Shown here one piece after another: positions 35,166-46,800 of a stretch of 64,000 nucleotides of DNA (its first letter is position 1; each line of letters starts with the position of its first letter). The stretch covers positions 558,001 through 622,000 of the forward strand of contig NW_008805068.1 of the NCBI RefSeq assembly GCF_000004825.1, in the 5' to 3' direction. A program made the position numbers and the translations under genes. Below the pieces are notes generated by a model, which did no database searches, had not been told where the DNA came from, and saw nothing but the letters and a program-made list of their open reading frames with translations. The stretch comes from Heterostelium album PN500. Its lineage: Eukaryota > Evosea > Eumycetozoa > Acytosteliales > Acytosteliaceae.

Positions 35166-36415
35166 TTAAGCTTTTTCTAAAGTGAATTTTCCAGCGATTC
35201 CACTCTCAAGTTTGTAGTCACCTGTTATCAAACTGTCGGGAGATGTTGAGCTTTGTAGTTGACCGTTGTATTCGACTGGCAAATCTACACCATCACCAGA
35301 AATCACTTCATACTCTGTGAATTTAACGGTGTTACCATCGACAGTTCCTTTGAATTTAGTCTTTGTGGAGAATGATGTCCAATCGATGGTACCTTCGAGC
35401 ATCTTCTCTGTCTTTCTTCCGGTGACTTTGAGAGACATTGCGAAATCTTGAACGAGCTGACCGTCACACTCTTTTCCAACGGTCAAGAACGGCAGATGAA
35501 CGATCTTCTCTTTCTTTGACATCATGAGCTTGACGGTACACTTTTCGTCTTCGGTCTTGCCGTCGAGTGTCACCTTGCCGTTGGTGGCATTGGTAACGAT
35601 CTTCAACACATAAACGGTTGGTTCGAGTACGTCGTTATCGATCGGTTCATAATCATCTAGTGTCAAAACACCATCTTTGATTGTCGCTCTAAACTTTGAC
35701 TTTGAATTCTCGAGAGTTGGCCACTCTGTTTCACCTTCAAGAGTCAGCGACTTCTCATCAAACTTTAAGATTCTCACAAACATTGGATGTGATTCGCCTG
35801 CCTCTAGATCCATGAGAGTTCCACACCATACACAGCCTGGTTCGAACGCCTTGTATGTATCGACCTTTGCCTTTTTCAATGCCGACTCTGCATCATCTTT
35901 TGTATCTCCATTAGTTGTTGCACCACTTGCTGTATCATCTCCATCCATATCTTTTCTCTTCTTATCTATATATATATATATATATATATCATTACATTTA
36001 TTAAATTAATAAACATAGCTATATTTCATTATCATAATATTAATCTATTATTCAAATATTACCATTTTTTAAAAGATAATCCTTTGGGTCTAATCTCTTT
36101 GATTGAGTGATAGACTCTGTGATGAATTCTTTCTTTACAACTGGAATATCTAGTTTCTCTGCTTTTTCAATTTCAGAAGTCAAGCTATTATCGTTACATA
36201 TTGCAATGGTTGTCTATTATTGATATTTGGTAACATAGCATTAGAATATCAAAACAATATAGATGCCAAAAGTTAACTCTTACCTTTTTATTTATAGATC
36301 TTGCAACTGTACCACCAAGATCAGATAAAGTATCTAATAATTTATCATGTTCATCTTTATCGGATGGTTTATCTAAAAATACAAATACATCTTGTTCGAA
36401 TATCTCTGTTGCCAT
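35166..36415 (-). CDS. BRCT-domain protein with duplicated C-terminal module
   Basis: Three exons, complement(join(35166..35965, 36063..36213, 36284..36415)), give 360 residues. Residues 1-94 are a BRCT domain: FVFLDKPSDKDEHDKLL, DLGGTVARSINKK, TTIAICND, KLDIPVVKKEFI and LDPKDYLL. A basic linker DKKRKD suggests nuclear import. Residues about 135-360 hold two copies of a roughly 110-residue module, each with LEGxxxW, then K-KF, then a YE segment (DDYEPIDND and TEYEVISGD) and a Lys/Thr-rich strand. BRCT domains read phosphopeptides in DNA repair and often accompany PARP or ligase domains; no catalytic domain is seen here. The module family is not recognised. Confidence 0.75.
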
Positions 36416-36941
36416 TTTAACTAATTATAAAATATCATATGATTAATGATATTAAAAAAAAAAAAAAAAAAAAAAAAAGTTTTAATTATCAACAAAATTT
36501 GACAATTCTAGGTAAAAAGATTTTTAATTTGCAAATTCGATTAAAAGTAATTAAGAGATAACTTATCGTAGATTTGGTATCTATAATCTTTTATGTCAAT
36601 AATGTTTTGGTTTTTGAAAGTGATGTTTTACTATTTAATATAATCTTTAACAAAATTGAGAATGAACAAGTCTGTTATTAAGATCATTTTTAAAAATGTT
36701 GTAAACAAGATCGTTAACACAACAACAATTGAATTGTTTTATTTTATTCTCTTATTGTTGTTGAAGTGACTATCATGCTATGCTATTTGTCGACAATATT
36801 AATGAAGCATTGATAAATCCAATAAAAGAATGTAATTTATAATTGAAATATTATTATTATTATTCCTATTATTATATAAATTTAAATTTCTTGATTGATT
36901 TTTAATTTTGATTTGAGCTCTATCTATTTGTTTTTTTTTTT
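36416..36941. other. Intergenic region
   Basis: A poly-A block lies at 36452-36478, next to the start of the BRCT gene, with further AT-rich sequence. No gene is visible. Confidence 0.55.
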
Positions 36942-38629
36942 TTATCTTCTTGCAGTGAATTTAACATCTTCATCGTAGTCATCGAAATTCATTTCGTCGA
37001 GTGCATCTTGATCTATACCACTGAAATCGATGTTGGTATAGTCGTTGTTCATCAACGAGAAAAAGTCGTCGTCACTGATCATCTGTGAGGCGACTGTCGG
37101 TTGGCTGAGAATGGCAGCGCCACCACCGGCACCGTCGGCAAACTGTGTATCGGTGCTGTCCTGATACGATGTGAATTCACCCATTTCAATCTCGTCGACA
37201 TCGAACGCTTCGTAATCGCTGTTCTTCAAGCCCGAGTAGGCCGATTGTCCATCGGTGATCTTTGTACCCTTGAAGGCGTGCACCGTCTCCTTGACCATGT
37301 CCTTCTGACTGACCGAGTTAATGACCGACTTGAACACCGATCCCATCTCCACTCTATGAATGAGAGGTGCAGAACTGAACGCACGGACTCTATACAATTC
37401 ATATGGAAAAGCATAAATATGTAGAATGGAAACACCAAACATTTCAAAACAAATTAAGAAATTCTAAAAGATTATAATTATAATTATTATTAGTAAGAAA
37501 TTGCTAGATAAGATAGTTATATTATTATAGTTACATTTAAACCAACTGCAATTGCAGCAGAATCCATTCCATCTATCGCTTTGATTATACCAAATTTAAC
37601 CATACCAGAGATGATGACGGATTGCCAGAAACAAAAGAATACTACAATCTTGATAGAGGTGAACTTTAAGAGCGGACTGTAGGGTGCAAGCTCTTCGATC
37701 GCCGCCTGATAGAACAACACAATAATATAGAGTGCAATAGTAACCGATATATTGATGATTACAGATGAATAGAGATAAAAGTTGTCCACTGCCAGATCAC
37801 CTTCAGTATAATAATCGAAATACGCTAGAATTGCTGATACCAATGTTACTGTTGGTCTAATCAATACATATTGTAACATTCCCATTCTACAAATCTGGAG
37901 AAAACGTCTATTGTTTTAACAATAATAATAAAAAGAAAACAAAACAATTATTTATTAATTAATAAACCTATTCTATTTATAAATGATGACTACATATACT
38001 TGATTAATTTAATACATACTCATTTGGTTTTACTTTACAAAATAATGGAATCGGTAATTTCAATGGTGGATGCGAAACAAAATGTGTAACTAAATTCTTA
38101 TCACCTCCACCATAGTTTACACATAAACAAAAGAACATATATAATACATAAGCTTCATAACTGGTTATAAGATTAATAAGTAATATTGATTATATTAGTA
38201 TAATTAAAATTAATTAAAAAGAATGATTAAATGTTACACTTACCAATCTCTAAAGAGTGAAAAATAAACTTCAATTTTATGTAGTATGAGAGATACAAAA
38301 GAGTAGATTGCGTATATCGGTATCATGAATACGATACGCACTATATAACGTTGGTGATCCGGCTGTGTGTAATATTTAAGATGTTTATAAATGAGATGTG
38401 CCGAGAGTATCGTTGCCAGCACCACAAACACACCTGCAATTGCAAAGAACGCCCAAACCAACGGCACAGAGGGAAAGAATAAAAGATTAATTAATATTTC
38501 TCCGGTTGGTGTCGGTGTTGGATTTGGCTCGTTGCTTAAACTATTACTATAAGATTCATCTTCGATTTTACTAAATAAATGTTGATTTGACTGCGATGCT
38601 GTGTATATCAGTGGTGAACTTAAACTCAT
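36942..38629 (-). CDS. TMEM184 / organic-solute-transporter-alpha family membrane protein
   Basis: Four exons, complement(join(36942..37463, 37535..37886, 38020..38160, 38244..38629)), give 466 residues. About seven transmembrane helices lie between residues 45 and 350, starting VPLVWAFFAIAGVFVVLATI. Family signatures seen are the RYIVRIVFMIPIYA segment, the YEAYVLYMFFCLCVNYGGG segment after the second intron, and QYVLIRPTVTLVSAI. The C-terminal 130 residues are cytosolic, acidic and polar. The family includes human TMEM184A-C and yeast and plant DUF300 proteins of plasma, endosomal or vacuolar membranes. The transported substrate is unknown. The family call is firm; function is inferred. Confidence 0.85.
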
Positions 38630-40148
38630 CTTCTATATATATTATTTATGTGTGTGTATGTATCTATCTAACTATCTATCTACGTATGTATGTTATATAT
38701 GTGTTGTTGTTGGTTGTATCTATAATATCTATAGATATATATATATTAAATAAAATTACTATACTATTATTATAAATTTTAGATTATTATTATTATTTCT
38801 AAATTGGTTACTTTTGCTGAGTTACTAAAACTAGTTCGGACTATTATTAATTAATTCTGATAATTTAAGAGTGATGTTGGTTTGTTTGAATGTATTTAAT
38901 TCAATTGAATTGTTGTTGTTGTTGTTGTTGTTGTTGTTATAATTACGCACTATTGGTAATTATTTTAATATTTGATATGAAATAAATGGTCAAAAAATAA
39001 TAATAATATATATTTAAAATATAATAAATAAAAAAAAAGAGGGAGAAGTGTATGTGTTCTATTGGTGGTACCAATTATTTGTTTGGTTGTGTGTATGTGT
39101 GAGAGTGTGTGTTTTTTTTTAATGAATCAATACTTTGTTTGACTCTTCTACTATTACTACACGAGTGAAAAAAAGGGGAAAAATAAAATAAAATAAATAT
39201 TTGAACTAAACTAAAGCTATGTAATTAATTAACCAAAAAAAAAAGGTCTTTTAATAGATAAGATAAGTAAAAGATAAGATATACTAATTGTATTTAGTTG
39301 ATTCGTTGTTATTATATAAATAATATAAATCTTTTTTTTTAATAAAAAAATAATTATTTATTTATTGTGTTAAGACAAAAAAAAAAAAAATAGTAAACAA
39401 AAAAATAAAAATGAATAAATTATTAGGGTGTTTTTTGTATCTACCCAGTGAGATTGGTGAATAATTATTATGATATGAGGTGAGAATTGGGGAGTCTCAT
39501 AACCATCAAGGAATAGGATCAGTTTTTTTTTTTTCAAAAATCATAAAAAAAATTTTTGATCAAAAAATAAAAAACTATTAAATAAAAAAACTTTGGGATA
39601 AAAATAGTTTCGTTATAAATGATGTTTAATATTAATAACATAAAAATTTAATAAACCTATTTAAAATGATAAATTTTATTTGTTTCAAATACTTTTTGGA
39701 AAGATTTTTATATTTGAACATAATTAAAAAAAAAAAAAAAAGAAATTCATATTTAAATTTTCAAAATTTTATTTATTTCAAAACACGTTATTATAATAAA
39801 ATAACTAAAAATAAAAACAAAACTTTAAATATTTGTAAATAACTATAATAAAACTTCATACACAAAACAAAACAAATAATTGATCATTGTCCTTTTCTTT
39901 TTTGTGTTGGAATTTTCTTTTCATTCCACCTGTGAAAAAATATTTTGATTTTTTTTAATTTTTTTGATTTTTTGACAATTTTTTTTTGAAAGAACAGAAA
40001 AGAATAAATTAGTTTGGGTGACATAACAAGTAATCTCAGGACCTTTCAATCAACTAATATATTATATTAAAATATATTTATATTAGATTTCAGTATACTT
40101 GATAAGCATAGATAGATAGATAGATAGGATAGATAGCATAGTTGGAAA
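38630..40148. other. 1.5-kb intergenic region between divergent genes
   Basis: It separates the minus-strand TMEM184 gene from the plus-strand RagC gene, so it holds both promoters. It has a GTT run near 38911-38937, TATC/TATG repeats near 38640-38700, a slightly GC-richer patch at 39423-39520, and GATA repeats near 40112-40138 just before RagC. No gene is visible. Confidence 0.55.
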
Positions 40149-41804
40149 ATGGATGAAGAAAACTATAATGATGAATATGAAAACTCTTTCTTGGGTGATC
40201 TAGGTTATGGTGAAGAGAATCAAAACGAAGGTCAATCTACCTCTCAAATTGAGAACAAACCAAAGATCTTCTTGATGGGTTTAAAGAGGTAATTTATAGA
40301 ATAGCAACAAGAAACAAATCAATCAATCAATCAATCAATCATCAAATATATAACAAACAATAATAGTTAGAATCATGTTGAACTTACTTATAATAATAGA
40401 ACCACAACATTAATAAGCAGAAACAAAATTTTACAAAATAAAAATAAAAATAAATAATATAATAATTAAAAACAATAATGATGATAGATAGATAGATAAT
40501 AGATAGATTTGTTTGTTTAGATATAGTATATATATATATATTAATATATTTTATATTAAAAATATATATAAATTTATAGATCAGGTAAATCATCGATTCA
40601 AAAAGTAGTATTCCACAAGATGCTTCCAAATGAAACATTGTTTTTGGAGAGTACAAGCAAGGTAGTAAAGAACGATATCTCGAACAGTTCGTTCGTTCAA
40701 TTCCAAATCTGGGATTTCCCAGGTCAACTCGATTTCTTTGATCCAGCCTTTGACTATGAATTCATTTTGAACAACTGTGGTGCCATCGTCTTTGTTATCG
40801 ATGCTCAAGACGAGATCACCGAAGCTCTCATGAAATTACATCAAACTATTGTTAAAGTTCATCAAGTAAGTTATTACAATCAAACAACAGCACCATCCAT
40901 CCATCAAACAAACAAACAACAAAGTTTATTTATTAATCTTTTTTTATTATTATTATTACCAAAAATCAATCATTAGATCAATCCAAATATACATTTCGAA
41001 GTATTCATTCATAAAGCCGATGGATTGTCAGATGACCACAAGATCGACAGACAAAGAGACATTCAACAAAAGGCAACTGACGAACTTGCAGATGCCAACA
41101 TCCACATTCACCCAAGTTTCTACGTAACCAGTATTTACGATCACTCTATTTTCGAAGCATTCTCTAAAGTCATTCAAAAGTTGATTCCACAGTTGCCAAC
41201 TCTCGAGAATTTACTTGATGTTTTTATTTCCGTATGTATTATACATTTTGGATTAATCTTTTATTATTTTAACATTCACTAATTCTTATATATATTATTT
41301 ATAATAATAATAATAAAGAGATCAAGAATTGAAAAGGCATTCCTTGTAGATGTTGTAAGTAAGATCTATGTTGCCACTGATAATTCACCAGTCGATATGC
41401 AAACCTACGAGCTTTGCAGTGATATGATTGACGTTGTCATCGATGTCTCTTGTATCTATGGTTTGAAAGAAGAGGAAGAGGGTCTTGGATACGACCAAGA
41501 GTCACACTCTGTCATCAAACTCAACAATGGAATGGTATTATATTTAAGAGAAGTCAACAAATATCTAGCATTGGTTTGTTTATTACGTGAATCAAATTTC
41601 GATAAGCATGGTATGTCTTATTATTATAAAACTTGTATAACAAATCATAATAATGATGACTAATCATTCATTCATTTAATCAATTATAATATTATAAATA
41701 TAGGTTTGATCGATTATAACTTTATGTGTTTCAAGAAAGCCATTGAAGAAGTATTTTCAAGAAGAACCGCTCAAAGTAAAAAGAAAGCAATCAAGAAGAA
41801 TTAA
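40149..41804 (+). CDS. ragC: RagC/RagD-type GTPase (Gtr2 orthologue)
   Basis: Five exons, join(40149..40288, 40580..40865, 40977..41231, 41319..41610, 41704..41804), give 357 residues. The acidic N terminus of about 35 residues is followed by a G domain very close to human RagC: P-loop [13 protein letters not shown] (intron 1 splits the Arg codon), [14 protein letters not shown], and the G4 motif [11 protein letters not shown]. The C-terminal roadblock region includes [37 protein letters not shown] and [14 protein letters not shown] basic tail ends the protein. It pairs with RagA to bring TORC1 to lysosomes when amino acids are plentiful. Its GAP complex for the RagA partner, GATOR1, has its DEPDC5 subunit encoded 2 kb downstream. 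Confidence 0.96.
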
Positions 41805-42327
41805 ATAATTATACACAACAACAACAACATCATCATCATCATCAACAAATCTATTAAACATGATCATCTTTATCAATAATCAATTGTGATCATTACAATC
41901 TCTACACGATATCCAAAATATTTAAAAAAAAAATGAAAAAGAAAAGAAAAAAACTTTACTCTTTTATATATGTTATTTTTTTGTTATAATAAAAGAAGAA
42001 ATCTCTTCATCCATCCTTTTCGTTATATCATAATCAAATTAATTAAGGCGCTTGTTGAAGAATCAGAGAAGTGTTCGCACACGAAAGAACACTTTTTTTT
42101 TTTTGGATAGAATTCGAATTTCAGAGTGGTAAAAATTCTATGTTCTCTTGCTAGTTTCCTGGTTTGGATAAAGAATGAGTTTCAATCAAAAAAATTAAAA
42201 ATAAATTGCTTATAGTGAATATAAATAAACAAAAAGTCTAAAAGTCATTTCTCATTAAATCAAATAAATTAATTTAAACAAATAAATAAATAAATAATTA
42301 GTAAAACTAAAATAAAAAATAATTAAA
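41805..42327. other. Spacer with a hairpin followed by a T run
   Basis: After simple CAA/CAT repeats lies a GC-richer patch (about 42047-42095). It ends in the hairpin AAGTGTTC / GAACACTT (42069-42076 and 42087-42094) followed at once by a T tract to about 42104. The shape looks like the end of a Pol III transcript, but no tRNA or known small RNA is recognised. Confidence 0.4.
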
Positions 42328-43298
42328 ATGCAACAATCACAACAACAACAACTCCCATATAGAAATATAATTAGTGACGATCATCCAATTTATAAACCAG
42401 AAGCCAATAGATATCATTTATATATTGTAAATTCATGTCCATTTGCACATCGTGCTTATATTGCACTGAAGCTAAAAGGATTGGAAGGTATCATTGGTCT
42501 ATCCATTACAGAGCCAGTATTCGATGACGAGTTGGGATGGCAGTTTTCAGAGAGTTATCCAGATCATGTTAATGGATTTTCAAGTATACCAGATCTCTAC
42601 AAAAAGTCAGGCAATCCAGAGTATACAGGAAGATTTACTGTACCACTACTTTGGGACAAGCAATCATCGACCATTGTCAACAACGAATCACCAGATCTTC
42701 TTAGAATTCTAAACAATTCATTCAATCAGTTTGTAAATTCCGAAACTTCTCCTATCGATCTCTATCCATCTGATCTCCAATTGGAAATCAATGAATTAAA
42801 TGGAAAGATTGCCGAGCATATTAATAGTGGTGTTTATAAAGTTGGTGCTGCTAAAACACAAGAAATATGTAAGTAGTTGATTTTTTTTATTTGTTTCTTA
42901 TAAATTCATTATATATTAATAATTATATATTTCCATATTAAATAGATAATACAAATGTAGATAATTTATTTAAAACATTCAATGAGTTGGAAGAAAGATT
43001 GGAAAAAAGTGGAAGTAAATATTTGTTTGGTGATAGATTGACCGAGACAGATATTAGATTATTTACAACTTTGATTAGATTCGATATTGTATACTATCAT
43101 GTAATGAAGTGTAATCTTAAACAAATTCAACAATATACCTATTTAAAAAAGTATTTGGTAAATCTTTATCAAATTCCAACATTCAGATCAACAGTCGACT
43201 TTAATGAAATTAAAACCGGTGATTATAAAGCTAAAGTTTTCAATCCTTCTGGAATCATTCCAATCGGTCCAAACATAGATTATTTGTTACAACTTTAA
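42328..43298 (+). CDS. Xi-class glutathione transferase (glutathionyl-hydroquinone reductase-like)
   Basis: Two exons, join(42328..42868, 42946..43298), give 297 residues. The thioredoxin-like half has the active-site motif NSCPFAHRAYIALKLKGL with Cys37; most relatives have CPWAHR. GRFTVPLLWDK and NNESPDLLRI give the cis-Pro and glutathione-binding Glu-Ser. The helical half has LFGDRLTETDIRLFTTLIRFD, a clear signature of the YqjG/ECM4 family. The enzyme removes glutathione from glutathionyl-hydroquinones through its Cys. No targeting signal is seen, so it is probably cytosolic. It lies between RagC and DEPDC5 on the same strand with its own spacers, so it is a separate unit. Confidence 0.9.
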
Positions 43299-43804
43299 TA
43301 ATTTTATAAAAATACTTCTAAAGAAAATATATTTATAAATGATGACTGACGTTGAAATTAATTAGATCGATCGAATTCTAATAGTTATATTATATGTAAA
43401 AATATAATATCAAATAATAAATATTTTTCTCAATAAGTTTTTTTTTAAAATCACTTCAACTTCATTTCATGAACCATTTTATTAAAACTTGATTAATATG
43501 ATGTTAAAAGTTAAAAGTTAGTACTATAGTTTTGTAAATATATATATTGATATCGATAGTTAGTTAGTTAGTTATAGAAATATAGAAAATACTACATATT
43601 AGATACAGAGAAGGGTTAATTACTCTTTACAATTTGCTGGTTGTTGTCGGTTGTTGTTTGTATCATCTTTATAGCTTTCTATCTCTTTTTAAATAAACAT
43701 TGAAAATAAGAAGAAGATAGTTAGTTAGTTAGTTAGATAGATATAGTTCGTTAGTTAGTTAGTTAGTTGTATATATAAGATATAGAAGAGAGAGAGTGAA
43801 AGAG
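43299..43804. other. Spacer upstream of DEPDC5 with TTAG repeats
   Basis: It holds short GTTA/TTAG tandem repeats at 43558-43574 and again at 43718-43768, directly before the DEPDC5 start. The rest is AT-rich. No gene is visible. Confidence 0.55.
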
Positions 43805-46800
43805 ATGGTTACAAAGAAAGGTGTATATATTCTCTGGATACATGACCAGCAATTCAGTAAGGAGGAAGTGGTTGTCAATCCAGATCACTTCCCAAAGTTA
43901 AAGGTTAATGATATTCTAGAGATAGCGTCACCAGCCAATCCACAGAGAAAGCTGTGTCTGCGCGTCAAGTCGTTGGCACCAGTGAAGGGTGCTCTCCAGA
44001 TAAGCGTGGCGAAATACATTGCCTCGGTGTTTGATTTCGTATCGCGTCGTGAAGTGATAGTCAATGTCATCGCTGACAAACAGGCAATCGTCGACTTTGT
44101 AGAGTTGTCGTTCAAGGATCAGTATATCGGTCGTTCCGACATGTGGCGTCTAAAGCTGTCACTCCAACAGGAGTGTGTCTACGTGCTGAAGAAGCTGTCG
44201 TTCGCGCAGGTGCGTGCACAAGTCGAGGAGATGGTTTCGAACGGCCAGAAGGTGAGTTCCGGTCTCATCGATGAATCCACCAAGTTTGTGTTTCGTTCGC
44301 GTTCCGCCAAGTTCATTCTGCTCATTCAGATGTCGAAAGAGATGTGGGATTTCGCCGACGACGGTGATCTCTACTTTGAGAAGGCAGTCAATGGATTCTT
44401 GCGTTCGCTGTTCTCGAGGTGGCGATCGTTGTCTGTCAATCACACCATCACAATCATCTTGTTTTCACGTACCTACTTTGATAGCGCAGAGATTCTCGAT
44501 GAGATTCCAGACATTCCGCGTAACTCGCGCGGTCAGCTCTTCCAAGATTTCTACAAGGTGGTCGTAAGCGATGAGACACGACAAGACTGGAGTTCTGTCA
44601 TTGTCAATCTGAAACGCGAGTTTAACAACTATCATCAAATGGTAAACTGGGACATCTACGGAAGAAACTCTGCACTTGGAAAGAACTCTACTGCTTCCCA
44701 AGGTAACTTCTTAGAGGCAATCAATCTTGGTATGTCTTATTTTGATAAAGTAAGTAAATGGTTAACTATTTTCATGACCATCATCATTATTATTATTATT
44801 ATTATTAGTTGTTTACTTATTATATTCAATCTATTTTCTATATATATATAGCATTATATTGATAGAGATTTCACTAGAACAGGTCAAATGATTGTAGTAG
44901 TTTCACCTGGCACTGGAATATTCGAAGTGGAACCAGAGATTAATTTGCTGACAAAACAGAGAATGATTGACAATGGTTATGGTTGTGATTTAATCTGTCT
45001 AAACAAACAACCTCTACATATTGTACCACTCTTTAAATATTCAAATTTACATCCAAAGAGACAACCATCAATAGATATAAAATCAAATGTAAGTAATGTT
45101 ACTTTATTAGCAATGAATGACTTTGAACTAATTGATCATGGTTTATCTATAATATTATTGTTATTACAGAGTTTATTTAATGTACCATATTGGCTGGCAA
45201 TCAGTTTTTATAATGAAAATACCAATAGTTCAGACATGAATAATATTCAATCGTATAATAAGTTTGTACCGCAGTTTAGAATACCGGATTCACCAATCAA
45301 CTATTTCAGTGATAACGCAGGTGATCAGAGCAGTAGTTATAGTGGCGGCAGGTCGAATAACTCTGACTTTTTCGTGCCGAAAGACCCTAGAAAGCTGCCG
45401 GCTTTTGCACTACAGAAACCACCCAACAAATATACATCTCATACACTCGGTGTCAACTCTTATGAAGACACCATTTTCAACATTCCCGAAAAGATAATGA
45501 GCGGAGAATCGAATCAACCACCCATCGGTGAGATACTAGACGACTACATGCAGACCGACACAGACATGTCCGAAGTCAGTGACACTGAAGATATACCAAA
45601 CAATACACCATCCAATTATAATCATTTATTAAATGTATGTAAACATTGATCAATGATAAATGATTAGTTTAGTTTGAAAATGAATGAACTAATTTATTTT
45701 AAACTTATTATTATTATTTCACATAGAGAAAGAGAAATAGTTTATCAATTAAACCATCTAGTTCACATGAAAGAACATCTACAATGTCGTCGGGATTTGT
45801 TGCCAAGAAGAATCAACAACACTCAACTTCATACTCTAGTTCTTTCGATAAGAATTTTGTGGCGAATCAATTGTTGTCTGGAAGCAGAAATAGGTCGTCG
45901 ACGATTCAGTCTCAGGCTGGACAGCAAGCTGTCATTCCTCCGATGTACCAACAGCCAAAGACTATCAATCCATTTACCTATGATAACACTCCGTTCCATC
46001 TGACATCGAATCGTCGTCGTTGGTCACATCTCTGGTTCTCACCAAACACCTATATCTTTGGTACGACCAACACCAACCCGAATCCATTCCTTCCCAATTG
46101 GAAATCGCTATGTGAACCTGCTTCTCTACCGATAACAACGGACTACTTTCCTTCGCAAAAAGACTTACTCACTAAATACATAGAGTATGTCCATACACTT
46201 ACACTTTCACCCGATGAGAATGAATATCACAACAACACAGAGGCATTGCTAAAAGAGTTGATATCACAGCGTTTGGCACAGGGTTACCAGTTGATCATGG
46301 CGGAGACACCCTCTGGCAGCGGCACCAACGCCACACCGTCCACGCCACAACAGGCTACAGCACAGGCACCATCCACACCACAACAAGCACTCAGCGGTGC
46401 TCGAACCATCAAAAAGAAAGTATATCAACTCTCACTTGGACACGACTTCCATGTGATAACATACGATCCGTCCAATCTAAGTATCCAGGTAAAGCGTTAC
46501 CAGCGAAACAGTGGCAGAGATCTGCCCAACTCTCTCCAATACATCTACTTCCTCTGTACAGCATACCACAACCAATTCATCACTCAATCCATCACACTTT
46601 CACACCAGGCATCTGGTAGCTACCCTTGGAACACACTCGACAATCTTATCTGCGGTACCATTAGCGAAATTAAATCGAATCTAAGATACTGGAGAGTTCA
46701 ATTTGCCATATTACCACTTAATAATAATAATAATAATAATAATGAACAATTAACCTTAAATAGCAATAATAATAATAATACTTTGAATGTTGTAGATAAT

